Below, piece by piece: positions 8,583-17,307 of a stretch of 64,000 nt of DNA. Under the pieces are notes generated by a model. It did not search any database. It was not told where the DNA came from and saw nothing but the letters and a program-made list of their open reading frames with translations. Origin of the DNA: Chersky-840 sp963811775 (GTDB lineage: Bacteria > Actinomycetota > Acidimicrobiia > Acidimicrobiales > UBA8190); contig CAWESO010000001.1 in NCBI GenBank assembly GCA_963811775.1, positions 372,001-436,000 on the forward strand, written 5' to 3'. Both the position numbers and the translations under genes were made by a program. Each line of letters begins with the position of its first letter. Within the stretch, counting starts at the first letter, position 1.

Positions 8583-9095
8583 TCAGCTGTCGCCCGGTGT
8601 GCTCCGGTCGTCGAGACGGAGCTGGAGCAGCACGAGGTCCTGCCACCGCCCGAACTTGGCGCCGACCTCGGGCATCCGGGCCACCAGGGCGAAGCCGAGC
8701 CGCTCGTGGAACCGGATCGACGTCTCGTTGGTGGCGTCGATCGCGGCGATCATCGTGTGTTTGCCGCTCGCCCGCGCCTCGTCGATGAGGGCGCTCATGA
8801 GGGCCCGTCCCACGCCGCCACGCCAGCGGTCCTGGCGGACATGGACCGTGTTCTCGACGGTGAACCGGTAGCCCGGCCTCTGCACCACGTCCCGGAACCA
8901 CCCATAGGCGGCCACGCCCACCACCTCACCGTGTTCCTCGGCCACGAGCACCCGGTCGTGCTCACCCAGCCATGGCCCGACGCTGTCGGGCGTCTGTTCG
9001 GTGTCGGTCCACTCGATGGTCGTGGTGGAGACGAGCGCGCTCAGGATCGAGGCGATGGCAACGGCGTCGTCGTCGACCGCGGGCCTGATGATCAC
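8583..9095 (-). CDS. GNAT N-acetyltransferase, phosphinothricin/methionine-sulfoximine type
   Basis: 170 residues. The order and motifs match the Pat/Bar/MddA branch of GNAT enzymes: N-terminal IRPAVDDDAVAIASIL, central TVHVRQDRWRGGVGRALMSAL (acetyl-CoA pyrophosphate loop R-x-x-G-x-G/A), then AAIDATNETSIRFHERLGF and GAKFGRWQDLVLLQLRL at the C-terminus. These enzymes acetylate the amino group of glutamate analogues such as phosphinothricin or methionine sulfoximine and act in detoxification. GTG 9095 has GGAGG about 9 nt upstream. It stands alone between convergent uvrD-like and xthA. Confidence 0.85.
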   Translation of the reverse strand: MIIRPAVDDDAVAIASILSALVSTTTIEWTDTEQTPDSVGPWLGEHDRVLVAEEHGEVVGVAAYGWFRDVVQRPGYRFTVENTVHVRQDRWRGGVGRALMSALIDEARASGKHTMIAAIDATNETSIRFHERLGFALVARMPEVGAKFGRWQDLVLLQLRLDDRSTPGDS

Positions 9096-9149
9096 GTGGA
9101 GATCCTCCCGGACGCGGGTGTCTGGTCGGCTCGGAACGCCGACGGCTGC

Positions 9150-9917
9150 TCAGTCGATGTCGACGAGGACCGGGGCGTGGTCCGACGGCAGCTTTCCCTT
9201 GCGGGCGTTGCGGTCCACGAGCGCGTAGGAGACGCGCGCCGCCAAGGGGGCGCTCAGCATCACGAGGTCGATGCGCAGGCCCTTGTGCTTGTGGAAGTTC
9301 CCGGCCCGGTAGTCCCACCACGTGAAGAGCTGGTCCTCGTCGTGCACCAGACGGAACGAGTCGACGAGACCCCATTGCACGAGGGCCTGCAACTTCTCGC
9401 GTTCGGGGGCCGTGACGTGGGTCTCCCCCACGAAGGCGGCCGGGTCCCAGACGTCACGGTCCTCGGGGGCCACGTTGAAGTCCCCGCACACGGCCACGTC
9501 GTCGGTGGGCTTGACGGTGCGCTCGAGGTACTCGAGGAGCTCGCCGTACCACGCCAGCTTGGCGTCGTAGTGCTCGCTCGGAACCTCGCGGCCGTTGGGC
9601 ACGTACACGCTGTGCACCCGCACCCCCCCGCAGGTGGCCGCCACCAGGCGCGCACCCTGGTCGTCGGCGGGTCCGTCGAAACCCCGCACCACGTCGTCGA
9701 GACCGACCCGGCTCAGCACGGCCACGCCGTTCCACCGCCCCTCGCCGTGCGAGGCCGACTCGTAGCCGAGCGCCGTGAAGGCCATGGTCGGGAAGGCGGC
9801 GTCGGCGAGCTTGGTCTCCTGCATGCACAGCACGTCGGGACGGGCGTAGTCGAGCCACTCCTCGACGCGGGGCAGCCGGGCGTTGAGCGAGTTGACGTTC
9901 CAGGTGGCGATGCGCAC
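9150..9917 (-). CDS. xthA: exodeoxyribonuclease III (AP endonuclease)
   Basis: 255 residues, standard for XthA of the EEP superfamily. RIATWNVNSLNARL (2-15) holds the conserved Asn and CMQETKLAD (30-38) the metal-binding Glu; SVYVPNG, GDFNVAPEDRDVWDP (catalytic Asp/Asn) and the terminal SDHAPVLVDID (catalytic Asp-His) complete the site. The enzyme cleaves DNA 5' to abasic sites and removes 3'-blocking groups in base excision repair. GTG 9917 starts directly at the family N-terminus; the longer frame adds unrelated residues. It follows fabZ by 14 bp and is probably cotranscribed with it. Confidence 0.92.
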   Translation of the reverse strand: MRIATWNVNSLNARLPRVEEWLDYARPDVLCMQETKLADAAFPTMAFTALGYESASHGEGRWNGVAVLSRVGLDDVVRGFDGPADDQGARLVAATCGGVRVHSVYVPNGREVPSEHYDAKLAWYGELLEYLERTVKPTDDVAVCGDFNVAPEDRDVWDPAAFVGETHVTAPEREKLQALVQWGLVDSFRLVHDEDQLFTWWDYRAGNFHKHKGLRIDLVMLSAPLAARVSYALVDRNARKGKLPSDHAPVLVDID

Positions 9918-9931
9918 GTCGGCTCCCTCGT

Positions 9932-10351
9932 TCAGCTGTCCACGATGACGAACAGGAGATCGGCCTCGCACGCCAGGTGGCCTCCCACGGTGGCGCGGCC
10001 CCGGCCGGTGCCGGCGCGTGCCGACAGGCGGCCGAGCGTCACCTCCAGCTCCAGCACCTCCCCCGGGACGACCTGGCGGCGGAAGCGGGCCTTGTCGATG
10101 CCCCCGAAGAGCGGGAGCTTGCCGGCGAAGCGGTCGTCGGAGAGCACCGCGATCCCTCCCAGCTGGGCCAGGGACTCGACCATGAGCACGCCGGGCAGGG
10201 TGGGGCGGCCCGGGAAGTGACCGGCGAAGAACGCTTCGTCACCGCGCAGGTGCCACCGGCCTCGGGCGCTGTGTCCCGGCTCGAGCTCGGTGACCTCGTC
10301 CACCAGGAGGAACGGCGCCCGGTGGGGCAGGACATCCTCGGGTCTGAGCAC
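9932..10351 (-). CDS. fabZ: (3R)-hydroxyacyl-ACP dehydratase-like hot-dog protein
   Basis: 139 residues, the normal FabZ size. HRAPFLLVDEV (10-20), FAGHFPGRPTLPGVLMVESLAQ (42-63) with catalytic His45 and Glu59, and later KARFRRQVVPGE, all diagnostic of FabZ. It would dehydrate 3-hydroxyacyl-ACP in type II fatty acid synthesis. The gene is isolated from other fab genes and sits with xthA, so a specialised role is possible. Start GTG 10351 is 8 nt after a TATCCT hexamer. Confidence 0.85.
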   Translation of the reverse strand: MLRPEDVLPHRAPFLLVDEVTELEPGHSARGRWHLRGDEAFFAGHFPGRPTLPGVLMVESLAQLGGIAVLSDDRFAGKLPLFGGIDKARFRRQVVPGEVLELEVTLGRLSARAGTGRGRATVGGHLACEADLLFVIVDS

Positions 10352-10359
10352 GGCCGCCG

Positions 10360-10365
10360 AGGATA
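10360..10365 (-). promoter_or_regulatory. -10 hexamer for leaderless fabZ-xthA transcript
   Basis: TATCCT on the minus strand, 8 nt before GTG 10351. Confidence 0.55.
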
Positions 10366-10411
10366 CCGGCCGACGACCGCCGGCGACGCTGGGTCGACTG
10401 TGGGAGCCCGA

Positions 10412-12491
10412 CTACGGGAACGAGTTGCAGGCGGTGGTGTTAGGCGACCCCGTGGCCACGACGCACTGGCCGGCGTCCACGGTGAAGGCCGAGAAGCCCC
10501 ATTGCGAGGTGCCGGGGTTCAGGTAGTACGGCGGCGACAGGTACACCAGGCGCGGGTCGTACACGTAGTTCTTGGCGTAGCCGCTCGCGATAACAGTGCC
10601 GTTCACCTGGGTTCCCGTTGCGTAGGCTGCATTGGCGGTGAAGCTGTTCACCGACAGCGTGGTGGCACCCCCAGCCGCATTAGCCGACAGGGTCACGGCC
10701 TGTGTCGTCGCCCCCGTCCCGATGGTGAACGTGTCGCCCGCGCCCGCAGCCTGAGGGAGGGCCGCCACTCTCAACGACGTGTAGGTACTCCCGCTCGCGA
10801 GCGCAGAGGTGAGCGTCGTTGGATCTCCGTAAAACGTCCCGACCGGCCCACGCCAGTCCTGGTCGATGGTGCCGAAGATGTTCAGTGTCCCGAGAGTGCT
10901 CCCCGTGTTGTAGTTGTTGACTATGAACGAGTGGTTGAGCGCCAGGATGACGGCGTCGATGTACGGGTTGGACAGGTCGCAGGTGGGCGTGCCCGCGCCC
11001 AGTGTGGACGAGCACGTGCTCGCGTTGTTGCCGCCGCTCACGGGGTGGTTGATCTCGACGTAGTTGTCGGCCACCAGGCCGAGGACGTCGGTGGAGGGAG
11101 CGGACGGCACCCCCGCGCAGGTGCCACCCGACACGTCGTCCCAGTAGCAGATGTTCCCGTCGATGACGATGTTGTTGGCCGAACCGATCGTCATGGGCGA
11201 ATTGACCGTGCCCTGCACGATGGCGTCACCGGTGGTGTCTGACCCGGACCCTGTCTCCCCCGCGGCGGAGAGCGGGTTGTAGGTCTGGTTGTTGCACTTG
11301 GTGGTTCCGCCCGAGGTCGTGACGTAGTTGACCGGCGTCGTCTGACAACCTTCGACGTACACCACGCCGTTGGCCGGTATGGCCACCGTGCCCGGCCAGG
11401 CCGAGGGCACGCACACGTTGGCGGTGTTGGCCGCGGCGTTGAGCGGGTCGTTCGAGGTCGACGTCCCCGGCGCCCCAGTGGGCTTTCCCGACGGGGTGCC
11501 CGGGCTGTTCACCGTCATCGTGTTGGCCGTGCCGTTCAGCGTGATCGTGGTGGGGCCCTGATAGACGCAGCCGTCGTTGGCGGCGTCGGTCGCGAGGGTG
11601 CTGTTGTCGGTGGGGACCGGCTCCACCGGGACGCCGCTCGTCCAGGTGCCTTTGGCCGTCGGGGTGCCCGAGCATCCCGATCCGTCCTCGTACCAGTTCT
11701 CGCTCGGATCCGCGGTCTCCACGTTGTCGAAGGTCGGGCTCCCGCACACGAAGACCGTGTCGTTCATGAACAGATTCCCGGTCAGGGAGTCAGCGGTGAC
11801 GAAGTCGATGCTCTGGCAGTTGGCCCCCAGAGCGTTGGGGTTGGGTGTGTAGTAATACGCAGGGGTGCATGTCCCGCCCCCGTACTGCGATAACACGGCC
11901 GGGTCGGTCTGGTCGTAGTTGATCCACAACACGTTGAGGAGGAAGCCGTTGAGCGGCTGCAACGTGACTTCAGCAGTCTGGTAGTTGTAATTGTTCTTGT
12001 ACCCCGCCGCACCGATGATGTTGACGGTCAGGTTGCCGGTCGAGGTATTGATGACGGGATTGTCGACGAGGAACCACCCGGGCGGCCCGTTGGCAGCCCC
12101 GCTACCTGGCACCGAGACCCACGTCCCGAGGCTCAGCCGCGCTGCACACCGAGGACGACGAGGTGAGAGACGAGCTGGTGAAAGTTCCCGACGTGTCGAA
12201 GCGGGCGCTGCAGGCGGCGAAGTCGGCGTTGGCGTTCACGGCGTACTGGTATTCGTCGAGCCCGGACTGCATGGCCCGGTAGGCCTCGTGCTGGACGACG
12301 TCCTGGCTGACGATGGGGAACTGCTGGAACGTGTTCTGCACGAGCACCACCGTGCCCAGGCTCAGGACCAAGATGATCCCGAGGATGAGAGGCATGGTCT
12401 GGCCGCCCTCGCCCCGGCGCGCCCGCATGCGCAAGTGACGCGCCGCGCCGGCGCCACGCCCACCACGTCGGGGTGTCGTCGGCGCGCTCAT
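10412..12491 (-). CDS. PilX-like pilus-associated protein with extended exoplasmic domain (frameshifted)
   Basis: About 692 residues after correcting one extra base at 12137-12138. The N-terminus (MSAPTTPRRGG...) is basic, followed by a single hydrophobic helix MPLILGIILVLSLGTVVLVQ (33-52) and FQQFPIVSQDVVQHEAYRAMQSGLDEY, which resembles the PilX_N pattern of minor pilins (hydrophobic helix then A-x-x-A-x-x-x-GL). The rest is a long Thr/Ser/Asn/Gly-rich domain with about 14 Cys, low in Lys and typical of a secreted surface region. Near the C-terminus is one copy of a module shared with the two upstream genes (10590-10819). Its ATG overlaps the upstream stop (ATGA). Possible roles: minor pilin, pilus tip adhesin or pseudopilin. 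No assembly ATPase or PilD is in the window. Confidence 0.65.
10590..10819 (-). repeat. shared ~72-residue pilin-operon module, copy 4
   Basis: Encodes TTLTSALASG, later GDTFTIGTG, then ATTLSVNSF: the same scaffold as the copies at 12632, 12878 and 14454. Confidence 0.65.
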
Positions 12492-13629
12492 CCGACGGTC
12501 GCGCTGTACTCGGGCGACAAGAAGTACGCCAGGGACTGGTAGCCGGTGGGCTGGCCGCCGGGGTTCTTGGTGGTCTGGAGGCTGAGAGCGATGGCCTCGA
12601 TCTGGCTCACCTGCGTCGTCGAGCACGTGCTGTCGTAGACCTCGGCGTTCGCCGCCTGGGCGCTCGGGAGGGCGGTGACCGAGATGCTCGTCGTCGTCGC
12701 GCTGACCGCCGCGTTGGCGGTGGCGGTCACGGTCACCGCCGAGGTGCCGGTCCCGACCACGATGATGTCCCCGCTCGTCACCGCGCTCGGCAGCGAGGGC
12801 ACGCTCAGGGTCGTGGCGCCGCTCGACGCCGCGCTCTTGAGCGTCGTCGGCAGCGTGTTCGGCACCGTGGTCAGGGCACTGTCGTAGATGGAGGCGCCGT
12901 TCACCGCCGCGCTCGGCAGCGCCGACACCGTGATGCTCGATGCGCCCTTGGCCGCCGCCGCGGTGGCGGTCACGGTCTGGGCCGCGCCCCCGAGCCGACG
13001 TAGATCGTGTCACCCTGGCCGATGGCGGAGGTCAGCGTGTTGACCGACAACGTGGTCGCTCCCGTCGCGGCCGCGGCCTTCAAGGTCGTCGTCGCGGATC
13101 CCGGGGGCGGCCCGGCGCACACCTCGCCGCCTTGGAGCGTGTAGGTGAACACGGGGCTCCCTCCGGTGCCGTTGGTCAGGTTGTTGATGAGGAGGTACGA
13201 CTGGGTGGAGCCGGTGTAGGAGCAGGTCGTGCCGGTGGAGATGCCCGGGCAGCTGTTGGCCTGGGCGGTGTAGAGGTTCACCTGGAACGTCCGGGTCGAC
13301 CCCGACGTCGCCACCTGCGTGACCACCTCCTGGGGGCCGTAGGCGTTGCCGGTGTTGGCGTAGAACGTCATGCTGTTGGCGTTGGCCGTCTGAATGGGGT
13401 TCGCCGTCGACGACGGAGACACCGCCTCGTGGATGTAGCGGGTCGACACCTCGGAGGCCAGGACGAGCTGGTCGACCGACTGGTAGGTGTTCTGGACGAT
13501 GTTGTTCTCCCGGAAGAACACGGGCAGCACGGGGAAGGCCGCGGCCAGGACGATCGAGACCACCAGGACGGTGATCAGCGTCTCCACCAGCGTGTAGCCC
13601 TCGTCGCGGGGTGCGGGGCGCGCCGTCAT
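12488..13629 (-). CDS. PilW/GspJ-like prepilin with two module copies (frameshifted)
   Basis: About 380 residues after restoring one base missing from the C5 run at 12987-12991. The N-terminus MTARPAPRDEGYTLVETLIT is a type IV prepilin signal: a short basic leader, cleavage expected after Gly11, Tyr at +1, Glu at +5 and a hydrophobic helix (VLVVSIVLAAAFPVLPVFF). The Ser/Thr/Asn-rich body carries two tandem copies of the shared module (12878-13089 and 12632-12847) and ends with EAIALSLQTTKNPGGQPTGYQSLAYFLSP, a pattern like the C-terminus of PilW proteins. ATGA overlaps link it to both neighbours (13626-13629 and 12488-12491), so the three genes form one coupled operon. Confidence 0.75.
12632..12847 (-). 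repeat. shared pilin-operon module, copy 3
   Basis: Encodes TTLKSAASSGATTLSV, then GDIIVVGTG and TSISVTALPSA; in tandem with copy 2 within the PilW-like protein. Confidence 0.65.
12878..13089 (-). repeat. shared pilin-operon module, copy 2
   Basis: Encodes TTLKAAAATGATTLSV, then GDTIYVGSG and, after the frameshift at 12987-12991, SSITVSALPSA. Confidence 0.65.
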
Positions 13630-15230
13630 GCCACGGTCACCGGGACGGCCGTGCCCGTCGGGTAGGTGGTGGCCCCCACCGTCACCCCGGTGGCGGTCAC
13701 CACGGCCGCGACGGTCGTGGTCTTGGCGTTGTTGGGGTCGGTCACCACGATCGTGTAGGTCTGGGAGAGGATCGCCGTCAACACGGTGTACGCCGTCCCC
13801 GACCCGGAGATGCCCGTCAAGGTGTACACCTCACCGTTGGAGGTCGAGCACCCGTCGGTCGCCGCATTGGGGTCGGCGACCGTGGCCGTCGCCGTCGGGG
13901 GCTTGGGCCCCGCGCTGGTCTGGGTCACGGCCAGTTGCAGCGTGTCGAGGCCCGTGATCTGCGCGGTGGCGCTGCCCTGCGGGCTCAGCGCGAAGGTGGT
14001 GGCCCCGGTGGGCTGCTCCTGGATGACCGTGCCCTGGGTCGTGCAGTCCCCGTACCAGATGGTGTAACCGGTGGTGTACGGGAAGAGCTGCGCCGTGGTG
14101 GCGCTTCCGCCGTGGGCGACGATGACGTTGGTGCCCGACGGTTGCAGGGAGCTGTTGCCGACCGAGATCGGCATGCCCGTGGCGATGGGGGCCGAGGCCG
14201 ACGGGGTGAAGCTGACGGTGCCGGACTCGTCGTAATGGAACTGGACCGGAACGGCTTCGAGACCCGACGTCGACACCGTCACGGTCACGGGGTTCTGCCC
14301 GGTCACTCCCGGTGTGGCGTACTCCTGGTAGTCGATGAAGTTCGGGCCACCGCTCGGGCTGGCCAGGCTCACGCTGTACTTGCCCAGGGGCTCTTGCAGG
14401 TAGACGCACCCGTTCTGGTCGGGGTTGTAGACGGTCGTGCCACCCCACGCCGCGTCGGCGATGGCCGTGCCGGCCACGAAGCTCGAAGTGGGCTTGAACG
14501 AGGTCACCGTGATCGTCTTCGTTCCCGTCCCCACCGCGGTGGCGGCGCTGGCCGTGACGACCTGGGCCTGGGAGCCGGACCCGATGGTGATCGAGTCACC
14601 GTTGGCCACGGCCTGGGTCAGTCCCGCCACCGTCAACGTGGTGGTGCTCACGCCGCTCGAGAGGGCGGTCGACAGCGTCGTGATAGGCGTCACCGACACA
14701 GGGACGTTGATGAGGTTGGTCGTGTCCGCGGGCGGGCTGGGAGCGTTCGCCCCATAGACCTGGATGGACACGAAGCCGTCGCCGGAGATCACCGTTCCGT
14801 AGGGGGGGTTGATGACCGAGGTCTCGCCCAGCGACTGGTTGACGCCCCACTTGACCGTCATCGTGGCCCGGACCACCTGGGGCGGGTTCCCCGAAGAGCA
14901 CAGGCTCGGCGCCGACCCCGTGCCCGCCCATTCGAGGTGGGACCACACCGAATAGCTGATGCCGCCCACCAAGACCGGGGTCGGGGTGAGCAGGACGTCC
15001 TTGGCGATGTGCGCCTGCAGTGAGGAGAGCGTCGCGTTCGACGTGGTCTCGAGGTACTGCTCGGCGAGCTCGGCCGCGGCGACCTTCTGCCGGTTGAGGG
15101 CGGCCTGCTGCACGACGTTGTCGACGAGGTAGCTGCTCGAGACCAACACCAGGAGCAGCACGACGAGCGAGAGCATGACCTCGAGGAGCCCGAAGCCGTC
15201 TTCGTCCCGTCTGGGCCCCACCCTTGGCAT
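13626..15230 (-). CDS. PilV-like prepilin with long C-terminal domain
   Basis: 534 residues. The N-terminus MPRVGPRRDEDGFGLLEVML has a type IV prepilin site (cleavage after Gly12, Phe at +1, Glu at +5), then the hydrophobic helix SLVVLLLVLVSSSYLV. The helix continues as AALNRQKVAAAELAEQYLE, typical of PilV/GspI minor pilins, but the protein is three times their usual length. Residues 184-259 hold the shared module (14454-14681); the rest has beta-rich Thr/Val segments resembling immunoglobulin-like folds. It is the first gene of the three-gene operon. ATG 15230 has GAGGA directly upstream and no TAnnnT hexamer, unlike most first genes here. Confidence 0.78.
   Translation of the reverse strand: MPRVGPRRDEDGFGLLEVMLSLVVLLLVLVSSSYLVDNVVQQAALNRQKVAAAELAEQYLETTSNATLSSLQAHIAKDVLLTPTPVLVGGISYSVWSHLEWAGTGSAPSLCSSGNPPQVVRATMTVKWGVNQSLGETSVINPPYGTVISGDGFVSIQVYGANAPSPPADTTNLINVPVSVTPITTLSTALSSGVSTTTLTVAGLTQAVANGDSITIGSGSQAQVVTASAATAVGTGTKTITVTSFKPTSSFVAGTAIADAAWGGTTVYNPDQNGCVYLQEPLGKYSVSLASPSGGPNFIDYQEYATPGVTGQNPVTVTVSTSGLEAVPVQFHYDESGTVSFTPSASAPIATGMPISVGNSSLQPSGTNVIVAHGGSATTAQLFPYTTGYTIWYGDCTTQGTVIQEQPTGATTFALSPQGSATAQITGLDTLQLAVTQTSAGPKPPTATATVADPNAATDGCSTSNGEVYTLTGISGSGTAYTVLTAILSQTYTIVVTDPNNAKTTTVAAVVTATGVTVGATTYPTGTAVPVTVA
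14454..14681 (-). repeat. shared pilin-operon module, copy 1
   Basis: Encodes TTLSTALSSGVSTTTLTV, then GDSITIGSG and TKTITVTSF; residues 184-259 of the PilV-like protein. Confidence 0.65.
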
Positions 15231-15273
15231 TCCTCGTCCTCTCTGTCCCTTCGCTACGGCGCGAGGGGGTTGG

Positions 15274-15287
15274 CGCCTGCGCAGGCG
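15274..15287. promoter_or_regulatory. 14-bp perfect palindrome upstream of the pilin operon
   Basis: CGCCTGCGCAGGCG, 44 bp before ATG 15230. A possible operator, though short GC palindromes arise easily in DNA of this composition. Confidence 0.25.
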
Positions 15288-15421
15288 AGCGAGCGCGCCG
15301 GCTTTGGTCGCGACCGACGATCCGGGAGCGGAGTCCGCCAATGCGGCGTCGAGCTGGGCGCGACCCGCGCCTGGCCCCGGATTCCCGGATCCTCTGTCGT
15401 GGCCCTCTCTCGCCACACCAA

Positions 15422-15450
15422 CAAGATCGACACAATCACGGCCGATCTTG
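15422..15450. promoter_or_regulatory. inverted repeat in the long pilin-operon upstream region
   Basis: CAAGATCG and CGATCTTG, 8-bp perfect arms separated by 13 bp, about 200 bp before the operon, in a locally AT-richer stretch. The 283-bp region 15231-15513 holds no gene; this is the best operator candidate in it. Confidence 0.35.
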
Positions 15451-15513
15451 ATGACGGCGGGGCGGAAATGTGCCCGATCCCGGGTTCTCAGGGGCTCGGC
15501 GCCGTGGCTCGTG

Positions 15514-15684
15514 CTAGGCCCGGCTGGGCCAGGGGTCGTCGTAGTCGGCGTTGCTGTAGCGCGCCTGGGAGTACTTCCACGCCTCGCTGCTGCCCGTGCG
15601 GGGAGCCTCCATGATCAAGACGCCCTTGGCGCTGTGGCGGGGCAGGTGCAGGCCGATACGGCCGAGCGTGTGCTTCAGTTGCAT
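15514..15684 (-). CDS. hypothetical 56-residue protein
   Basis: Begins MQLKHTLGRIGLHLPRHSAK and ends in an acidic/aromatic tail (KYSQARYSNADYDDPWPSRA). No family recognised; no signal peptide or membrane segment. Support for translation is a good Shine-Dalgarno (GAGGGA, 6 nt before ATG 15684) and location in an otherwise empty region between the NYN-S1 gene and the pilin operon, on the same strand as both. The basic amphipathic start and Tyr/Asp/Trp-rich end are distinctive. It could be a small regulator or peptide; function unknown. Confidence 0.5.
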   Translation of the reverse strand: MQLKHTLGRIGLHLPRHSAKGVLIMEAPRTGSSEAWKYSQARYSNADYDDPWPSRA

Positions 15685-15820
15685 GGTGGGTCCCTCGTGT
15701 CTTCTTTCGAACCCTCCGGGCCTGGTGGTGGTCACATCGGCCGTCCCGGCTGGAGGCTCCTCGTCCGCTGCTTTTCCCAGCTCAAATGTCGGCACTATGA
15801 GTGACATCTTGAGATGGACG

Positions 15821-15835
15821 GCCACTTATTGTGGC
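15821..15835. terminator. small hairpin downstream of the NYN-S1 gene
   Basis: GCCAC-TTATT-GTGGC in an AT-richer stretch 20-34 bp beyond the NYN-S1 stop. Short stem; could end that transcript. Confidence 0.3.
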
Positions 15836-15854
15836 AAAAGAGGGCTGAGGGAAA

Positions 15855-17218
15855 TCAGGTTCCGAGGCGTCGCGCGGCGACCTCGGGCAGGGCGAGCTCG
15901 GCCCCCCGACGGGCCGGATCGAGCGCCACCAGGACAAACTGGCGCTGCTCGCCGCGGTCGACCACTTCACGGGCCCGGCGCGGCGCCGGCACGGCCAGGC
16001 CGGCGAGCGGGACGTAGCACTGCATGCCGCCGACGTCGACCATCGCCCCGTGGGACACGAACGACGACACCACCCCTTCGATGGTCGAGCCGATGGGATG
16101 GTCCGAGACGAAGGTCAAGAAGGTCAGGGGGTCGTTGACCGCAGGTGGCGCCGCGGCGGGACGGCGCCGGCTGGGCTCGGGCGCTCGGGCGTCGGCACCG
16201 GGATCGACCGCCTCCACCGTGGCCACGTCGATGGCGGCGCGCACGTCGGGCGCGGCGGCGGCGCGCGACCCCCGACCGCGCCGACTCCGGGCTGGCGTCG
16301 GACTGATCGCACCGTCGCGTCCGTCTCCGCCCGGGGCCGCCCTCTTGCCCCCCCGGGCCGCCTTGGCCGTCTTCGCGGCCTTGGCCGGCGTCGTCTCGGG
16401 CTCGGCGGCCTTCTTCGCCTTCTTTGTCGTCTTGGCCGGCTTGCTCTCTTTGTCGGCCTTCGCCGTCTTTCCCGCCTTCTTTGTCTTTTCGGCCTTTTGG
16501 GCCTTGTCGGCCTTCGTGGCCTTTTCGACCTTTGCTGCTTTCGTGGCCTTGTCGGCCTTGTCGGCTTTTGTGGCCTTGGGCGCCTTCGCCGCCTTGGTCG
16601 ACTTGGTCGCTTTGTCGGTCGTCTTGGCCGCCACGACGTCGATGGCGGCGGCGGCCACGGCCGCGTCGATGGCGGGGCGGCTGTCGCCGATCCGAGGGGC
16701 CGCACCCGGTCGGGTCCTTCTGGTCCGGGTGGCGGCCGGCGCCTTGGCCGCCCGGGCCGCCTTGGTGGCCCCGCCGGCCAGGGCGGCGCGGCTGCGCACA
16801 CCGCGCACCGGGTTTCTCGGTGTGAAGATCCACCCCACACCGGGCACGGGCTTGCCGCCGATCAGCCGGTCCTCGTCGAAGAGCCAGGGGTGCTCGGCGT
16901 GGAACTCCTGGAACGAGTCGTTGGAGAGCACCCGGGCCCCCACGCGCTCGGCCACCCGCAGCAGGAATGCGTCGCCCCGGCCCACGGCTCCCGCCGGCGG
17001 GGACACGAGCTCGGCGTGGGCGACGGCCTCGTCGAAAGCCTTGCGCTCCGAAGGGTCGATCCGGTGGCCGAAGGTGGCGTCGACCACCACGATGACCTCG
17101 GTCCCGGGAATTCGGCCTGATACTGCCGAACGGCCTCGTCCAGCTGGACCAGGCTCGGTACGGAGCGGCCCTCGGTCGCGATGTTCGACCCGTCGACGAC
17201 GGCATAGGGGGGGGCCAT
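15855..17218 (-). CDS. NYN (Regnase-like) nuclease domain, Lys/Ala linker, S1 RNA-binding domain (frameshifted)
   Basis: About 454 residues after restoring one G missing at 17103-17105. Residues 1-145 form a Zc3h12a/NYN PIN-like domain: VVDGSNIATEGR (6-17, first acidic residue), EVIVVVDATFGHR (second), GRGDAFLLRVA and RVLSNDSFQEFH (later Asp residues), and KPVPGVGWIFTPRNP. Residues ~160-330 are low complexity, with KATKADKADKATKAAK-like repeats resembling the tails of mycobacterial nucleoid proteins and histone H1. The C-terminal ~80 residues (IGSTIEGVVSSFVSHGAMVD, YVPLAGLA) form an S1 domain. Inferred: an RNA endonuclease with a basic tether and an RNA-binding module. No toxin or antitoxin partner is adjacent. 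Confidence 0.75.
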
Positions 17219-17295
17219 GTGAGTCCAGTCAACCATCCCGCCGACTCGATCGGTCCGACCCTCCCCCGGCCCCTCCACGGGCCGGGCGCTGACCG

Positions 17296-17301
17296 TAGGA
17301 T
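17296..17301 (+). promoter_or_regulatory. -10 hexamer for leaderless M20 peptidase transcript
   Basis: TAGGAT, 6 nt before ATG 17308. Confidence 0.55.
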
Positions 17302-17307
17302 TCGGCC

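Noticed and set aside
10412..15230. Horizontally acquired island for the pilin operon
   Set aside because: Codon use is slightly richer in Thr/Ser/Asn codons because of protein composition, but third-position GC stays high and no mobile element borders it.
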